64,000 bases of DNA from Vanilla planifolia (Eukaryota > Streptophyta > Magnoliopsida > Asparagales > Orchidaceae). The stretch is from NCBI GenBank assembly GCA_023846275.1, contig CM043872.1, forward strand, positions 11,959,170 to 12,023,169. The letters run 5' to 3'. This document shows, piece by piece, positions 32,341-46,100 of the stretch; the first letter of the stretch is position 1; the number at the start of each line of letters is the position of its first letter. The translations under genes and the position numbers were made by a program. Under the pieces are notes generated by a model that saw nothing but the letters and a program-made list of their open reading frames with translations, searched no databases and was not told the origin of the DNA.

Positions 32341-33450
32341 ATTAGAAATAACAAAGGTATTGAAGATATTTTTTTTGTCTCTAATCCTCAATTTCTCCTT
32401 ATGATAAGATAGAAATCTCATACCACTTATGTGTTAATCCTCATCTTTAATAGTAAGGATAGTATCCTCTTTCTTTATCTTTTCATAATCATTCTCTTGT
32501 TGATTCTCTTAAGATTCAAAATATCTTGATATTAGTACTTTTTGTGCTTATGGCATTTACACTTATAGTAATATTCAACTTAATTTTGAGTATTACTTAT
32601 AATAATATCCCTAATAGCTTGAGTACCAAATGAAGAGGAAAAAGACCAAGACTTTGTGGTAGTCATGAGTTTCTAATGATTAACTCTTATGAATTAAATA
32701 TGTTATTCAAGGACATATGTTGCCTAACTCTTTCCACCAACTTGAATAAGTTAGTTGTCTCTTATAATGTCTAAGGGATATATAACTCTAATACTTCCTT
32801 AATCTCCAATCTGAAACTCAAAATGAATCTATTGGGTAATTGCTCGATATGCATTAAAATAATCTATCTTAGCCACTAAATTCTCTAAGATATTAAGGTA
32901 CTCAACAAAAATGGACTTCCCTTACTTTAAGTATAGAGTTGTTCATAGAGCCTTTTGTCATGGAATTTAAATATCAATATCTTATTTTTAATACTTATGC
33001 TAAAATATCTTACCAAATAGAGCTCTCCCACTTAATCTTTGCTCCTTGCCTAAAATTTTGGTCTAGAACATTTTAGCATAATCCATTAATCTTATTTTAG
33101 TAAAATTAGTCCTCTAGTAATTATCAAACCCATACAACTCACAAAGATCTTATATCTAAGCTATTCTATCCAAAAGTTTTATTAAATTCATAATTATCAT
33201 AAAATATTAATGCTTTATTCCTTGCCTCTTTTATATTTCTAAGAGGAAAATGGCTCCTATGAAATACATTCTCCTTAAGTGTATAATGTCATATTCAAAA
33301 TAATCATTTAAGAGATGTGGGGAACTTTTGATTCTTATGGGCCATTAGATTCTTAAATTATTTAGATAAGTTATTCAAAGAGTCTTCTATCCTATCTAAA
33401 CTATCAAAGAATTGATACAATGACATCATTTCCAAACTTTTCTATCTTTT
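32341..33450 (-). pseudogene. Possible retrotransposon gag relic
   Basis: Minus-strand conceptual translation with many stops shows a pattern compatible with a gypsy-type gag: a stretch like EYLNILENLVAKIDYFNAYRA, then FRLEIKEVLELYIP followed by a LVERVRQ-like helix. Downstream is a Cys/His-containing segment (near 32570-32540) that could be a ruined zinc knuckle. Similarity is weak and judged by eye only. Confidence 0.25.
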
Positions 33451-34189
33451 TAAAATGGCTTTATCTTAATAGTAGTATGACTTAAGCAAGATAACAAGTG
33501 TAATAATAATGCGAAGTACTTTGTTTCAATAAAAATTTCATAACAATAGCACTTCTATTTTTTTAATGGTATAAATTGACAAACAAAATAATTCAAAAAA
33601 GAGAAAAAAATCTAAAGTCTTGATTGTGAAGAATAATTTAAAAAACTTGTTTATAGAAATCCAACAACAAAAAGTTTGACAAATTTCTCAACACTAATCA
33701 AAACAATCCTTTTAAAAGAATTAATTTCTAAATATATAATTATATTCTATGCAGGCTCAATTATCAAACAAATCACTTTCTTAGTTCTCAAAAAATTAAC
33801 ATATGATGGGTTTATTTTCAGCTAGTAATTTGATTTAAAAAAAATAACCTAATATTAACAAATTTATGTCAGTTATAGCTAAGCATACCTATAGTGCTAA
33901 CCTCATATTAAAAATGAATAGTTATATAAAAAATTGCAATCTAGGTTTTCCTAAAATTCTCTCCTTCAACAACTCTTTTGACTACAATTCCTTTAACATT
34001 CAACAACGCCTTTAAGATTATAAATCTCTTCTTATAAGGTTGAATATTCAAGCTTCAAAATTTTTTGGCTCTTCAAATCGCATAATGAATGGGACACAAT
34101 AAAGCCTCACAATACCACTAATAATAAAATACATCCTTGAGAAGAGAGGAGAGAGGGCTAAAAAAGAGTGAAAGAAAGTTAGCAGTATC
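33451..34189. other. 3' flank of PPL1
   Basis: AT-rich DNA following the PPL1 stop codon on the minus strand. The first 100-200 bp below 34190 should be its 3' UTR. No clear AATAAA on that strand was singled out. Confidence 0.4.
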
Positions 34190-37100
34190 CTACACGGAAA
34201 CAATCTTGAAGGACTCCACTACAGTATGCAACTTGTCCTTCATCTTCTCCCATCTTCTCTCATTTGCTCCGGTAGTTAGAGTGTAGAACTTACCTGTTAC
34301 AAATAGCTTTTCTTAATACTACTGCCAATTTCTTATCAGCAATAAACTTGATTTCCATAATCACAAGCAAATAATAGAGCAAAACTTGCTTAATTTAATC
34401 TACAGAGACTTCAACAACAAATTGCTTGAAAAAAAATGGTACCATTTCCAATAACGATTGAACCGAGAGCATGTCGTGTGAAGTTGGGAGCTTGGGCAAT
34501 GAACTCAAATGTGTAGTAAACTTTACCATCCACATCATGCTAAAAAACAGAATGCAACTATATGTAAGTTCCCCATAGGCATCATTCAATATATAACAAA
34601 ATATTAAGTAAACAGGCTAGATTAAACCTTTTCTTACAGGGAAAATACTTTGCATGTGTAGACGACCAAGAAATAAAAACAAAAACCACTCTAATAAAAA
34701 CAAGTCATATTTCAATTTTTGTAAACGGGACACATCATGTTAAGCCGCATGATGCGTGTTATCAACCATCGGGTGCATTCGTACTGATTGCTAAAACGAT
34801 TATCAATTAAAACTTCGTTCATTTTCAAATGTTTCTTGTCAGTTTATTTGTTTACTTCCGTTATTAAAGAGCCTAATACCAAAGAAGGAGAGATTATTTT
34901 TAGCCTCTGTGATTTAATTTAGAACGAGATCCCGTGAGGTGGACATGACTAGCTTGCATGGCGATGTTCACAGGAGGTATCCTTTGACCAATTAGGGAGC
35001 GGAGTAAGGTCGAAGGTTAGGGAGAACAAAGAGAGAGAGTTTTGCACGGCTGACTCCAGGTTTGTGAGTGTTCTAGCTGGAGACACACAAGAGTTTGAAG
35101 ATGAAAACAAAGAGGATATTAGAGTTTATCTGAAAGTCAAAGATCATTCGAAATCTAAGTGATCAAATTTCTCATCAACACATGATGGTCAATTTCAGCA
35201 GTTTAAGCTGAGAAAGAATGATGAGATCATTTGAAATCTAAGTTAAAATGGTCAAATTTCTCATCAATACATGATAGTCAATTTCTGCAATTTAAGCTGA
35301 TAAAAAATGATGATAAAAAAGCCAACATAAATATTTGGCAATAATTGTGGTTAGGGTTAGTTTAACTAAGTTATTCCTATATTAGAAGGGTTAAGAAATG
35401 GAATTCTATTTGATTATTATTTCAGGTTTAATTGGTTTTAAATAAAATGATCTAATATGAATAATATTTTTTAATATATTATATTTATTATATTTTCATT
35501 AATATTTTATTTTAATTAAAGATTACAAATCTTAGAATTTGGTTAAAATGTTACAAATTCTAAAATCAATATCTCATAACAAATATTAAATTTTTTTATG
35601 TTTTAAAATAAGATTATTATTTATAATCAAAAGTTTAAAATCTTAAAATTTGAATCAAGGGTTAAAAATGTTAAAATTATTATCTTATACAATTAATAAT
35701 AACTAAAGAAACATTATGACATTTTGAGAAAAGGAAAAACAACCAAAACAACAAATTGATAAGAAAACAAATAAGTATATACAAGTTGCTCCCCAAGTAA
35801 TTGATAAATCAACATATTAGTATAACAACCTCAAAGATGAAGCTTTAGAATAACAAAAGTTTATTGTAAAAAAATTAATTGACAAAAAAAAAAAAAAACA
35901 CCCTACCATATTTTTTGCACAATATGATATGTAATCACATTATGAATAAATCAATAATATCGTTGACCTAAGCTCTTTCACATTGTACTTGTAAATGTAA
36001 CATTATTGGTGAAAGATACGAACTCAAGCTGTCTTCTATATATCACATAGTTATGACATACCTAACTTGCCTATAATTGTTGCATATTTGTCATCTTAAT
36101 GTAGTATTTTGTAAGTCTATTTCTAATCCAAACACTACCTGAACTACATTCTTGTTGTAAGTGCTTGACATTACTATCTTTCAGAACTTGTGTTATGTTA
36201 AAGTATATGTAATTCTCACAATGTCTATCACTAATGTTTTGAAACACACAAGTTAAAACCATATCTACTAAGACACTGAATGTGAAATACTTAATATCTG
36301 TCACAACTCTTATGTGTAATTATACCTACGTTGTTGTATTTTGTGGTATTTACTCAGGTAATACTTAAACCTTTTAACTAATGTGATAAACTTTTTAGTA
36401 TTTGCATAGCCCAATTTCGTAAGATAAATCTTTCTATGATGAATGCTAAACTTGTCTCATTCAATAGCCCACTTAAATACACATATGACAGCAATATATC
36501 CTTCCCAAAGCAACATTATCAAAGTTCACTAGAACTAAAATGCTTTAAGAGACAAAAATCTTTTTTATTCTTAGATTTGTTTGTTTTTAGTAACAATCGT
36601 TAGTATATGCATCCCATCTAATGCCCCAATTGTGTTTTAAAAATACGAATAAAAATTTAAGTTTTATTGTATATGACAGGGATAAACTACAACTTTTAAG
36701 AGAAATATGATTAAATCAGAAGGAACTGCAATAATGCCACGGAGTACATGATAAAAGTTTCAACTAATAGTTTCGAGTAAGTGTTGGAAAAACTCGTATA
36801 CACTCCTATAGTTTTCAGCATGTGCAACATATGCATGAATACAACTTGTTTTGTTACAGGCATATACTTAATATGTTAGCTATTAAATGATGTTCTTGTA
36901 ATAGGTTAACTATAATTGAAATACTCTTCTTGGTATTAAAAAATAATTACATGAATTTTGTTTATGTCCATTCATAATCTCAACTACATATACATGAGTA
37001 GGATTTATCATATATTCAATTTCTCGAAATAGTTAAAGATGGAAATGTTTCTTCCATAAATTCCTTAATTTGTTGCCCTTCATTATCCAACATTTGTAAT

Positions 37101-40100
37101 AATTTTATTGTTATGTCTCTAAAGTATTGGGATAATTCCTAAAACAATATTAAAATAATTGTAAAAGTTATTCATGCATCAATATTACAAAGATAATAAA
37201 ACAATATTCAATGATTATTCAATATTACAAAAGTTCAAACAGTACATGAAAGATTTAGATTATAAGAATTCATATAAAACATGACAATCATATATCATAA
37301 GAGTTCACAAAAGACAAGATAATTCTGCATCACATTATATCAAACAACATATGATAATTATGCATGATAATAGATCAGATAACAGATGACAATTTCATAT
37401 ACAACTAAAAATCTCATGTAATATATCTCCCTCATTCATTGTGATGTTTGGCATGTGTTTCTACCCAAGGCTTTAATTGCTCCCATCTAAAACCATCAAG
37501 GCTGTGTGCTTATCTGGATTACCTTCAAGAATCACAATCATCACTTAGAAATTAATTGAGAATATGTCATATTTCTTGTAATTTTTTTAGTGAGTCCTCA
37601 TAATTATATTGATGAATACTGATGAGCGACTCTAAAATCCTCTAGTAGATGCTCACCATTAGCACTTGTGAACACCTTTTATTCCTTGCCAATGATGACT
37701 TGACTACCTCTTTCATGATGACTAAAGTCAACATTCCCCCCACACTGACCAATACTTGGATAGATGTCTTATTAAGTAAAGAATTGAATTTCTACAATGT
37801 GTTATTAAGAAAGTTTAACATAAAAGCCATATGCAAATATATTCTTCGTCTGTTCACTGATGAAATGATAGAATGGAAAATGCTTGTGACATAACAAGCA
37901 TAATTTTGGATTGATCTACAACATATTGTATAAAAATTAGATGACATATAAAAATATTATATTTATGCACAAAATTATACATACCTATAACAACTTCCAA
38001 ATATCATCACTTGTTTGTAGTACTCTAGTATCATAATCTCATCCCACCCACACCTACTTACGAAGTTGTATTTTCGATACTCTTGTTTAAGTTTTTCCGA
38101 CCATGCTTCAGTTGTGTTGTTTTCACAACACATGTTGCTTGTAGGAAAGCAAAAAAAAATTCATGTCAAGCAATAACAATTGGATTACCATTAACTAGAT
38201 GCCCTTATGTAGCTTGTTTGTGTAAGAGCATAAATAAAGTCTCTTTATCAAACTTGCACCAATTATGGGCTAAAATCCAACCAATTCTTAGAGATGGGTG
38301 TGCTTTCATTGTGTGCACACTTCAACATCATTATCACTTCGCATAGAACATGTCAATGTCAACACAAATAAAAGTAAGTAATTTAAAAGGTTGATGAGGC
38401 AAGTTCATTTTAATTCAACTTAACTTAAAATAATAACCAAAAAGATTAATTTAACTTAATTAAGCTTGGGATAATAACCAAACATAATTTTATTCCTTAA
38501 CCTCATTAATATAAAAGATAATTAGCTTAAAGTAACCCAACTAATTGACCCAATTACTACCAAATAGGGCTTATGAGTCACATAACTAATATTAAAGTTA
38601 GGTGGATTGTGATTGATGCTAGAAGTTTTGCAAACCTTTTGCTTCTTTGAGGCTTCTAAGAGACATGGATCAGTATGAACTATTTTATCCCACTATATTA
38701 GAGCATTAGAACAATTTTCCTACTTATACTATTAAGTCAAAAGGAAGTATAAGTCTGTTCCCCACTCTTTATTACAAAATAAAGCTCCATAATGCAAAAC
38801 ACCAATTTCCTAATTGTCATTGCTTCCACTTCTTGTAGCATCTTGGGTGAAGAAAAACTCTTAATAAGTTTGAAATTTTAACACCTTACCTCTATAACAA
38901 GTTTTTGATTTCCTTTAGTCAAAAAAATGGTTTTTGAATTCCATGGACTATGACAAAGCTAAGTCCTCTAATAAATTTTTTGACAAGAATGTAACTAGGT
39001 CAATATCCTTTAATTTTTGTTCCTATTGATCTAGTCAATAGTAAAAAATTGTCATAATTTTGAGCAAGTTAAATGAAATTTCAAAAGTCATCTATCTTAA
39101 TGTATTCACTAGTCTTCCTCAAATATGCTAGGTGTTGGTAGCGAGTCATTTGAAAATAAATTAAATGATAACACATCCACAATCATAATTACATTCCTAA
39201 GCATTTTGAGCCTTAGCAAGGCCTTACCATTTGTCATACATTCACATGCCTAAGTATTCATAAGCATCAGCTACTCAAGTACTCCATAAGACTCTTCATC
39301 CCCTAAAGCCTCAACACCCTCACCATCATAAGCCTCAATAACTCTGACCATTACAAACCTAAGCAAGTCCCAAGCTCTTCCAAGCCTTGACTTTCCCTAA
39401 CATCTATAAGCCTCAAATACTCAAGTATTCCTAAGGCTTGATCATTGTTCCTTAAGGTTCATAAAAAGGCAAGTCTATTATATTCATCTCCTAAATGCAC
39501 AAGGAGACCCAACTAAGAGATTCTTCTCCAAACATCACTCGATTTATTGTCGGCTTTGCATTCTTAGTGTTCAAATCGAACATTTGGACATGATGTTGCA
39601 ATGCATCATCCATACCAAGATCAAGCTAAGTGTTGAACCCTCAAGATGACTCCCACCGATCAAGTCATCCCATGGTATTCCAGACCATCCCATAAGGTTT
39701 ATTTGTCTCAAGGGTTGTTAGAGTTTAAGCCACCAAATTTATCACCTACTAAAAACTTTTGATTACATACTCAAACTGATAAGATAATTTGTTTATCATC
39801 CAACAAAAATTTGAACTATTCAACATCGAGAAGGCTTCGAAAAAGAAAACAACCTTTCTATGAAGGAAATTGCAAAAATTAATTGATTATATCAAGAAGT
39901 AACATAAGGGACACACAAGGCACCCGCAACACATGCAAAAAATCGCGTGTGTGCATGGCACTATTCACACTGGTGGCATGTAGGGTTGACTTCATGCACG
40001 TAACAGACCACATGTGTGGCTAGTCAAGGCACACAACAAACCAAAGCGCACTACAAATTGGCATGCGGCAAATAGCGTGCTCTGTAGATAGATGTAGCAA

Positions 40101-43100
40101 ATGGCCAAGTGACAGACTTTGAGACCAGCTCGCCAAAGATCAACACACTTAGATTGCTAGCACGCACACACACCTACTTATGTGTAGGTACAATGCCCAT
40201 CACCTACTGTTAACACATGGTTCACATGCATTAGTGTGACAATAGGAACTTACATGCAAAATTTTTGCACATGAAGAGAGTAGGTATGGATTTTGGCATT
40301 TTTTACATTATTTGAAAAAAACAAGGGTGAATCAAATAAATACAAGTGTATGAAACAAAATGCCCTTGTTATAATACTTTAAACTTATATGTGAACCTCT
40401 TATGAAGGGAGACATCCTTCTTTTATTCTAATTCCCAACCTTTGGCAAAAACATTCTCTTTCCTTTAACCTTTATTTGTCATTCATACTTTAATTTCGCT
40501 AATGTAACTCTAAAGCAAGATATATTGTTGAGGGCATAGAACAAAACACATTGCAAACAAATCACAAACAATCTACAATGGGGTGCAATACCTTTTAATG
40601 CAAACTACCAGCATGAACATAAGAAGCTAGTCCTTTGTACAACCAAACTAGCTTACATAAAAGGAGAATCACACCATATCACATCATTTCAATGTAAGAG
40701 AGCATAACTCGAGAAGGAAAATGCATGGGATGCTAATAATTAGAAATTATCACTCAACAGGTTCATGAAGTTATTGGAGCACTCTTTACTAGCCTCGAGA
40801 ACATCATTCTGCAAGTACTTGATAGAAAGAAGCACAAGTGTTCATTTTATGTTAAAGGCCTTTGCATCCTTAATAAACACCTTTTCTTTCTTAGAGAGCG
40901 GGCTTAAAGTGGATATCAAGCACTCCATGAAGAACATTCCAACATCATGAAATATGACAAATTCCCAATTGTCTCATGCAAGCTTCAAGATCAAAGATCT
41001 CAACTCATTTAACTTCTTTCTTTTTCAATTACTTCTCTAAGAGATTGTTAGCATTTGTAACAAATTTGGATGAACATACCTCTTGCCCTCCTTCGTCAGA
41101 CATGCCAAACAGTATTCCTCAAACTCTAACAATCCTCTACTTCAACTTTGCATTCTCCACTAAGCTTCGACTAGGTTCTCCTAATCCATATTGTGCACCT
41201 TTGTCAACTTACAAAGTTTGTACTCATCTTTCCAAACTTCATTATCAAGGTTTTGCACTTTATCCAAAACTTATTGTAAACAACTTTGACACTAGCTTGA
41301 TGTTCTTCTACTACATTTGACCACTTCTTGAGATCATAGAGGTGGGCCAAAGTCCGGTTGAATTTTGCAATGTTTGTCGCCAATAAGATCGAAGATGTAA
41401 CATAATTGACGTTAGTTTGCCTTCTCGTGATGGTTGTAAAATTAGAAAAAAAAAAGGAAAAACTCTACCATGTCTATCTAGTAAACATTAAGGTGAACTT
41501 CCCTCCTTGATCAACCTTTAATTTAAGTCAAATAAGTGCTCGCTAAGCCTACAGAGAAAGTTTTTATCAAAAGGAGAACTCATGGAATGATCCACCATCT
41601 TCACTTTGCAAGCACTCCCCAAGAGTTGCTTAATACTTAGGATGTTGCTCTTTATCTTAGTTATATGATAGACATTATAGAAAATCTCATGACTATCATT
41701 CTTTAAAGCAATATTATCAAGTACCCATTCTCTTGATCTCAACCTTTGTATTATCCTCAAAATGGACATTCTCCATCACCATCATGTATAACTCCACAAT
41801 TTTGCTTCATCTCCCATCATGTGAGTACTCGCACCAATATGAATGTATTACATAACTTCTTCTCCCAAAGAGCCTTTTTTTTGGAAGAGTATAACAATTT
41901 CACCTTTGTCCTCCTTATGCATAATAAGTTTTGTCTCTTTGTCACAATCTTGGTTTAGCATTCATAAGAATAATGCCTACACTTGCCACACAATAACTCT
42001 CTATTTGGCTCTTATCATTTTTCTTTTAGTTTCCCTTACCTCTTAGATGGCTTATAAAGACTTCTTTCCACCCTCTTATGCCGAATGTTGCACGCCTCAA
42101 CCACAATAATTTCTACAGCCTTATCCTCAATCTCAATCTTCCCTATGTCTTTGGCACCTATCATCTCTTTCTAAAGCTCTCCCTTGGTTTAAAGATAATT
42201 TTACTTGTAGGATCTACTCCACTTGCTTCTCCCATTGACCATGTTTCGTTCCTTCTTAATGGGCATATAACAATACATTCAAATCGTCAATAGTTGTAAA
42301 TTATGTCTTTAGACTCTCAATGTAAGGATAATTTTACTTGATCTACTCCACTTGCTCATAGTGGTCACATTTCATTCTGTCTTCATGGGCCAATAATGAC
42401 CCATTCAAATCATCGAAAGTCATGAACTCTATATTGTTACACTTTTCAAGAATAATTTTTCCTTTAGGTTTTGCTTCACTTGCTCCAATTGGACACGTTT
42501 CATTCTCTCTTCATGGGCCAACAATGACTTATTCAACTCTTCAATAATCATGAACTCTATAGTATTAAACTTTTCAAGAATAATTTTACCTTTAGGTTTT
42601 GCTCCACTTGCTACAATTGGACATGTTTCATTCTCTTTTCATGGGCCAACAATGACTCATTCAACTCTTCAATAGTCATGAACTGTCAAGCCCCCACCGA
42701 CATCTAATACCATTATGTCACAAAGTTATCATCAGAGTCGCCAAATACAGCATTTAAGTGAGGACAAATAAACAAACCAAAGGTGGGGACCCGACGGTAA
42801 GACAAACACTAATTCAAAATCCAAAGTATATATATAAAGACATGTTTTTAAACATTTAATCACACTAAAATTTTCCCTCTCACACATCTCTTGGAAAGGG
42901 CTCTCTTGTAACAGCATCATTCCCAGTTCTCGGTGTAGTGGTTTCATGTCCTGTGATGTAAGCACTAAATGAGATTTTATAAATCTCAGTAGATAAATCC
43001 ACATATTTAACCAAGAAAATAAAAGGCATAACAAATACCATTAACAGTAAAGATGAATGTCATACATACATATAAGATAATGTCAAATGAAAGTCATAAA

Positions 43101-46100
43101 GAAATGCAAGTTCCTTATATTGTGCTTATTACCGGGCCCAATTCCCTTTGACGCATTATCCTCTGGATCCAATCATCAATGACTGTCCTCTAGCCGGCAT
43201 CCAACCAAGCACATAACACTAGGCAGATATCTGATCCGAAGATCGATACCCTGCGATCCAACACGCTGAGCCTAGTGCCACCAGGCAGGTATGGTACCAT
43301 ACCCTGCGATCCAACACGCTGAGCCTGGTGTAATCATCATGGAGTCATAGCACATAACACTAGGCAGATATCTGATCCGAAGATCGATACCCTGCGATCC
43401 CACACGCTGAGCCTAGTGGTGAGGATAATGTTCTCTGGGAATCCCATTGTTTTATTTGTCATTTTCCAAATATCAATCCATGTCATATCAAAAGTCCTTT
43501 CATGCCATATTGTTTCATCTCTTTCTTTAGCATATTGTATCATATTCTTTCTTTCCATGTTATTTCTTTCTTTTCAGTTTTTCATGCAAATGCATAAATA
43601 ATCCACACCATAATATTCCTTTCTTTTTATACCATAAACATATGCAACAATCAAAATTCTATAACAGTAAGAAAAACATGTAAAAACACATAATATCGTG
43701 CTACATCACAGGGTTAGAAAATTATTCTACCTGGATTTGTTGTACCAAATTTTTCTTGTCAACTTCTAATTGGTTTTCTTGATGTCCTACAAGGCCATAG
43801 TGCAAACATAATCAAGTTAAAATATGTTTATTTGCCAAAAGTTGCTTTTTCTAAAAATTATTCCCAAATAGTTAAAAATTCTGCTTTCTAAAAGCTTTCC
43901 CAAACACACCCCAAACTAATCCCAAAAGATGGGCTTACGCGGCACTGAACCGCCCGCTGGACCGCGCGCACGTTCGGCGCTGGACCGCCCGCGCAGAAAA
44001 AGCTTTCTAAAAGCTTTTCCAAACGGATTTTCAAAAAGTAAATCTGGCTTACGCAAGCGCTGGACCGCCCGCGACACTGGACCGGGCGCTCGGCGCGCTG
44101 GACCGCGCGCGCTGGGCGCTGGACCGCGCGCTCTGGGCGCTGGACCGCGCGCTCTGGGCGCTGGACCGGGCGCTCGGCGTGCTGGACCGCACGCGCTGGG
44201 CGCTGGACCGCGCGCTCGACGTGCTGGACCGCGCGCCTCCGCATCCGGTTCAACGGCGTAACCCGGTCCAAAGCCTGGACCGGTTCACGCAGTCCCCCCT
44301 CTCTCTCTCGCGTCCGGCGAAGCCGAAATCTTTCGCCGGCGCTGGATCGGCTGTTTCATGTGCTGAATCGACCGAATCCGGCTCGGCTTCCTCCTCTCGG
44401 TCTCCCCCGCTCACCGGAAAATTAAATAACCCTAACGACGAATAAAAAAAATATTTTTTTTTTACGTTACGGAAGCCTTCGCCGGCCTTCACTGTCGCTT
44501 GCCGGAAATCCTCGCCGGCCGTTACTGTCGCGTCCAATGCTCCCGGAATCCTCGTTGGATGTTAATGTAGCGTGCAGAAACTTCTTTAAGATATTTCTCC
44601 GAAATCTCGCCGTCGCACTCCGGTAACTCTTCGCCGCCGTTTTTCGCAGAAGCGCTTTTCCAAACGCACCTCGGTCGGCCTTTTATAAACGCGGTCGAAA
44701 ACTGATAAGCCTTGGTTCGTGAACCACGTTTTTGCAGAAAACCCCTTCTAAATTTTATATTTGCAAATATATCCTCCGCCAATCGGATTTGAACTAAGCC
44801 GACATTTAAAAATTACAGATCTATCCTCTACGTTACAAATTTATCCCAAATCTTCAAAAATTCATAATTTATTCATTAGAGCTCCGAAAATTACAAATTA
44901 AACATCGTTGGATTCGTCTCACAGAGCTCTTTCTATAAAAAATATAAGATAAAACTAGGGCTGTTACAATCTTCCCTTCTTACAAAAATTTCGTCCCGAA
45001 ATTTAGAACAGTTCTGGATACTGACCGATCATATCTGTCTCTACTTCCCATGTAGCTTCTCTTTCTGTTTGACCATTCCATAGGACTTTAACCATAGGAA
45101 TGATTTTATTTCTGAGCTTTTTCTCCTGCCTATCAAGTATTCTCACAGGCAGTTCGGGATATGTCAAATCCATTTGAATTTCTATATCTGGGTCCATATA
45201 ACTAACAACATGGGAGGGATCTGAAACATATCTTCGCAAAGATGAGACATGGAACACATTATGCACACCTGACAATTGAGGAGGCAAAGCAATTTGGTAT
45301 GCCACTTGTCCAACCCTTCTTAGGATTTGGAAAGGACCAATGAATTTAGGCTTCAATTTTCCTGCTCTTCCAAATCTTATGACACCTTTTGTTGGACTCA
45401 CCTTGATAAAAACATGTTCCCCCTCGTGGAACTCAACCATTCGATGTTTTGCATCATAATACTTCTTTTGTCTGTCCTGAGCTGTTTTTATTCTGTCTTG
45501 AATAATTCTGATCTTTTCTGTTGCTTCTTCAACAAATCTAGGACCGAGCAAATTTCTTTCCTTCCCTTCATTCCAGCACAAAGGTGATTGACATTTTCTC
45601 CCATACAGCGCTTCATAGGGTGCCATCTCAATGCTGGACTGATGGCTATTATTATAAGCAAATTCCACCAAAGGTAAGTGGCTTTCCCAATCTCCACCAA
45701 AATCCAAGATGCAAAGTCGTAGCAAATCTTCCAAGGTTTTGATAGTTCTCTCTGTCTGACCATCTGTTTGAGGATGAAAGGCTGTGCTGAAACGCAATCT
45801 CGTACCAAAAGCTTGATGCACATTCTTTCAGAAGTGAGAAGTAAATTTAGGGTCTCTGTCAGATATAATGACTTTTGGAATCCCATGCAATCTGATAATC
45901 TGACTCACATATACCTGAGCTAACTTCTCTGCAGAATAAGTAGTTTTAACAGCTAAAAAGTGAGCAGATTTTGTTAGCCTATCAACAATTATCCAGATTG
46001 AGTCATGACCTGCAGGTGACCTAGGCAAACCGATCACAAAATCCATTGCCACTTCCTCCCATTTCCATTCTGGAATAGGTAATGACTGCAACAACCCCCC

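Larger units (their letters stand above)
41518..42683 (-). pseudogene. Ty1/copia relic: gag C-terminus, protease, pre-integrase
   Basis: Continues, on the minus strand, the gag fragment found right of the gypsy insertion. In order: tandem gag repeats with [10 protein letters not shown]-like text (42683-42180), a damaged zinc knuckle (CGKC..HYSYEC, about 41985-41955), and a protease site reading [14 protein letters not shown] near 41850-41810. The catalytic Asp of the usual D-T/S-GAS motif is replaced by His. Then comes [24 protein letters not shown] (about 41690-41620), the segment preceding copia integrase. Stops and frameshifts throughout. Integrase and reverse transcriptase are not recognised further left. 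Confidence 0.7.
42684..44968 (-). repeat. 3' LTR of the gypsy element (2285 bp)
   Basis: On the minus strand runs TGTAACAGCCC...GGGGGCTTGACA. It lies directly downstream of the polypurine tract, hence the 3' LTR. It carries the hairpin block (43208-43418), the GC-rich 21-bp minisatellite (44050-44240) and a 10-T run near 44455. Confidence 0.93.

Noticed and set aside
34980-35150. Less AT-rich stretch with a 40-codon plus-strand open phrase ([20 protein letters not shown])
   Set aside because: No homologue recognised and no splice context; may be a gene fragment but cannot be supported.
40976-41320. 114-codon plus-strand frame
   Set aside because: Opposite to minus-strand pieces of likely transposon origin; composition and lack of motif suggest a chance frame.
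42732-43034. 100-codon frame present twice (also at 49246-49548)
   Set aside because: It lies at the LTR end in both copies and is duplicated because the LTR is duplicated; no domain.
43888-44445. Arg/Gly/Ala-rich open frames in the LTR, repeated at 50402-50941
   Set aside because: Produced by the 21-bp GC-rich minisatellite inside an LTR; open on both strands and without domains.
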